DNA of 64,000 nt from an uncultured Cellulosilyticum sp. Its GTDB lineage: Bacteria; Bacillota; Clostridia; Lachnospirales; Cellulosilyticaceae. The stretch lies in assembly GCA_934725855.1 (NCBI GenBank), contig CAKVCL010000009.1:41270-105269 (forward strand). Direction: 5' to 3'. Shown in pieces: positions 62,034 through 64,000 of this stretch. The first letter of the stretch is position 1. Every line of letters starts with the position of its first letter. The notes beneath the pieces were generated by a model that was not told the DNA's origin, did no database searches, and saw only the letters and a list, made by a program, of their open reading frames with translations. A program made the position numbers and the translations under genes.

Positions 62034-62702
62034 AGGCTCAACCCCTTTCTTCTAACTACATTGTACAAGGGTATCTGCAATAACACAATGATGTCAACCC
62101 TTGTCAAATATCCGATTGTTCTACCAAAGAGATGAGCACATCGTTATTTGGAAAAAAGTTTGTTCAATGTAATAAGAACTCTATTCAAATTCACTTCTAT
62201 GCTCAACCGCATAAGAAATTGTTTGTCCATCAATCGCACTGGAAACCTTCCGCCAATATACCGCTAATGTTTGATATGCAATTTTCGCTTCAGCGTACTG
62301 ATTTTTGCAAATTTCAATAATTCTCTCTGCATCATTTTTATTAGGCTCTGCGATTTTTTCTAACCCCAAGTATTTATCAACATCTAAAACACAGATTCTG
62401 AACTCATCGCTCTCATTCCCAATTTTTCTATATAGAAGATCCCTGTAATTTTTCCCTTTATCCGGAACTGGACAAACGCATTTATAAAATTGACTATCCT
62501 TTAATTCACAGTCATTTCTATCCCATTTTTGGGGCAAGCATTTCAACACAAACTCAATTTCTTCTTTTACATCTGTTTTGCTATGTGCAACCTGTACGCA
62601 AACCCAATCCTCAAATTTGGCAAATAGAAGCCATACTCTATAGCTATTATATTTTTCTGTCACTTTTGGTGTTTCTGAACCTTTGCTATATTTAAATTCC
62701 AA

Positions 62703-63347
62703 GGGCGTGGTCTAACTCCACCTTCTTTAGAAGGTATACGCTTTTAGCCTTTGTATTCATTGGTAATACTATTACTAGAGGTGATAGTATGGATGAATAT
62801 AACAAGGGGAGTCATACGATATATGATATAAAGTACCATATAATATGGGTTACAAAGTATAGATATCATATGTTGAATGGTAATATTGCACTAAGAGTGA
62901 GAGAACTTATAAGGCAAGGTTGTAATGCAAGAGGAGTAAATATTTTGCAAGGAAGTGTAGGTAAAGAACATATACACTTATTGGTATCATGCCCACCGAG
63001 CATGGCACCCAGTAAGCTTGTGCAATACTTAAAAGGAAGAAGTTCCAGGTTGTTGCAAGAACAATTTCCAGAATTGCAGAAAAGATATTGGGGACAGCAT
63101 TTATGGGCAAGGGGATATTTTTGTGCAACAGTAGGAAGTGTAACAGAAGAAATGATAAGAAATTATATTGCTAATCAAGGAAATGATGAGAAGGACGAAA
63201 TCTTCAAAATAGAAGATGAGTTTCAGTCATGATAATAAGCTTGAGCTTAGGTCTTTTAGAAGACTTAAGTCTTACATAGCGACTTTTAGTCGCACACATT
63301 AATGTGTAATTCCACCTACTTTAGTAGGTCGGTTGTTTAAGTTCCAA
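62703..63347 (+). mobile_element. IS200-type insertion sequence
   Basis: This is a 645-base element with one gene (tnpA) and no inverted terminal repeats. Hairpins lie near both ends: ACCTTC-TTTA-GAAGGT (left, ~62718) and ACCTAC-TTTA-GTAGGT (right, ~63313), plus GCGAC-n5-GTCGC just inside. Such subterminal hairpins are recognised by single-strand HUH transposases. TTCCAA flanks the left end and closes the right end, which fits targeted insertion without a classical duplication. Confidence 0.85.
62789..63232 (+). CDS. tnpA: IS200/IS605-family transposase TnpA (Y1 HUH)
   Basis: This 147-residue single-strand DNA transposase has the HUH metal motif KEHIHLLVSCPPS (H61, H63) and the catalytic tyrosine Y126 (RNYIANQG). 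The start MDEYNKGSHTIYDIKYHIIW is typical of IS200 TnpA. Length is normal and the frame is intact, so it may be active. No TnpB or accessory RNA gene accompanies it. GAGGTGATAG is the ribosome site. Confidence 0.93.
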   Translation: MDEYNKGSHTIYDIKYHIIWVTKYRYHMLNGNIALRVRELIRQGCNARGVNILQGSVGKEHIHLLVSCPPSMAPSKLVQYLKGRSSRLLQEQFPELQKRYWGQHLWARGYFCATVGSVTEEMIRNYIANQGNDEKDEIFKIEDEFQS

Positions 63348-63431
63348 TTCTGGTATAAAAAAATCCTTCAATTCTTTGTAAGACATTATACGATTGTCTT
63401 TGTACGGCTCTCTTATTTTCATACTAATCAT

Positions 63432-63589
63432 TTTCTTCATTTCCTAATATTCCGATTTATTGATCTAATCCCAGATGACTTTCTTGAATAACATTGTAGG
63501 GCATCCCTGCGAATAATTCAACTGATGAAAGAACATTCCCTTATGTAAAAGCCGCAGTCGAAACTGCGACTTCCCGACAAGTTGTCGGA
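63432..63589. other. Gap between the split gene and mobC
   Basis: Short spacer of under 160 bases holding the upstream region of the split gene and a small hairpin (GCAGTCGAAACTGC) near 63554-63567. No gene is seen. Confidence 0.4.
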
Positions 63590-63961
63590 TTACTGGATTG
63601 AGGACAGGCGAACAAGGACTTCTTTCATATCTGTCCAAATCTCCTCCAGTCGTTTTTGCAAATCCTCGATGTCGGCATGGTAGATGCTGCCTGTTTCATT
63701 CGCTCGCTTTGCGTACTGGTTCAGGTTGTTGGAGCAGATTCGCAGGAGCGAAACCAGGGCTTTCACATCCTGCAAATCCAGTCTGATGCAGTAACCATCC
63801 AGAGCCATTTTTCGTAGATAGGCTCCCATGCTGCGGATGCCAAGCTCGTCCATCTTCTCATGGATTCGCTCGACCTCCTCCTTGGATGCAAGGAAATGAA
63901 CATCCTGGTCTCGCCTTGCCATTATGTTGTTCGGCAAATTAAATGCTGCTGCATTCTTCAC
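63590..63961 (-). CDS. MobC-family mobilization protein
   Basis: The protein has at least 123 residues. MobC-type features: VHFLASKEEVERIHEKMDEL, then a ribbon-helix-helix-like segment SMGAYLRKMALDGY and the C-terminal SLLRICSNNLNQYAKRANE. MobC proteins bind the transfer origin and help the relaxase melt it. The given start is a GTG without a ribosome site; the frame stays open to base 64000, so the true start may lie outside. MARRDQDVHFL at 63922 is another option. It belongs with the relaxase at 60274. Confidence 0.82.
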   Translation of the reverse strand: MKNAAAFNLPNNIMARRDQDVHFLASKEEVERIHEKMDELGIRSMGAYLRKMALDGYCIRLDLQDVKALVSLLRICSNNLNQYAKRANETGSIYHADIEDLQKRLEEIWTDMKEVLVRLSSIQ

Positions 63962-64000
63962 TTTAAATGATGGTATTTTGATATAGATTACGATACGTAA

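Larger units (their letters stand above)
62181..63431 (-). pseudogene. Unknown gene split by an IS200-type insertion
   Basis: The 3' part (62181-62702, ending at TTGGAA) and the 5' part (63342-63431, MISMKIREPYKDNRIMS... ending PELE) are on the same strand. Both end in the hexamer TTGGAA, in the same frame. Joining them across one copy gives a continuous reading frame of about 201 codons (...FFIPELEFKYSKG...). The product is soluble and of no family I recognise. The 62702 start of the downstream piece is only a TTG inside the hexamer, so the gene is most likely inactive. Confidence 0.75.
43992..64000. mobile_element. Integrative (mobilizable) element, left part; right end outside the window
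   Basis: From the tRNA-Arg half at 43992 the base composition becomes clearly more GC-rich and codon use changes. The segment carries a tyrosine integrase, an excisionase-type HTH protein, an ImmR/ImmA-like pair, a defence operon, a relaxase and MobC. No mating-pair or coupling genes are seen before the window ends, so it looks like a mobilizable element, unless these lie further right. The unseen end should contain the intact tRNA-Arg(CCT) on the minus strand. Confidence 0.85.

Overview
The window is low-GC Gram-positive DNA of clostridial type, most likely from the Lachnospirales or a relative. This rests on AT-rich codon use, strong AGGAGG-type ribosome sites, TTGACA/TATAAT promoters, U-tailed hairpin terminators and the gene families present. 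It falls into two parts: about 44 kb of ordinary AT-rich chromosome, and from position ~43,992 a visibly more GC-rich integrative element that runs past the right edge.

Chromosomal part, left to right. 1-3112: a MATE exporter cut by the window edge, with a MerR-type 19-bp-spacer promoter; a carboxymuconolactone decarboxylase/cupin protein and a flavodoxin under a LysR regulator. 3460-8054: an alanine/glycine:Na+ symporter, then a ferredoxin, a CoA-disulfide reductase-like flavoprotein and a TcyP-like cystine symporter. 8377-11882: a two-component system with an ABC exporter (peptide or antibiotic stress type). 12078-17699: a uronate locus with a GntR/FCD regulator, a lipoprotein plus two permeases of an LplABC-like sugar importer, and mannonate dehydratase UxuA behind a perfect 36-bp palindromic promoter/operator. 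17955-18286: a fluoride riboswitch left in front of a deleted Na+/H+ antiporter. 18330-33635: AraC, MCP, DUF2442, MalT-like LuxR, membrane MutS-like ATPase, ROK kinase, small HTH protein, MATE, GNAT, and a TrpXYZ-like amino-acid importer. 33875-43920: CheY, a MocR/PdxR regulator, a FUSC-type exporter, a UPF0489 protein, a Gx/NusG-II pair divergent from ApbE (flavin-based electron transfer), and a large protein mannosyltransferase.

The element. Its left end is a 3' half of tRNA-Arg(CCT) that serves as the attachment repeat; the intact tRNA is expected at the right end, outside the window. Behind it come a tyrosine integrase, a protein with three excisionase-type HTH repeats, an ImmR/ImmA-like repressor and protease pair around two face-to-face promoters, a large defence operon, a MOBP-type relaxase, a small membrane protein, an IS200-type insertion that splits a gene, and MobC. 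Relaxase and MobC without visible mating-channel genes suggest an integrative mobilizable element, although conjugation genes could lie to the right.

The most interesting cargo is the minus-strand operon 59,818 to 48,491. It encodes a small controller-like XRE protein, a PLD-like/SNF2 helicase, DUF4391, a coiled-coil TIR protein, a type III Mod methyltransferase, an AbiJ-NTD3 protein with a HEPN-like tail, and a type III Res helicase-nuclease. Gaps are 0-22 bp or overlaps, so these look like one transcription unit: a type III restriction-modification system with two built-in suicide-type effectors and a second ATPase module. I do not recognise this exact combination as a named system.
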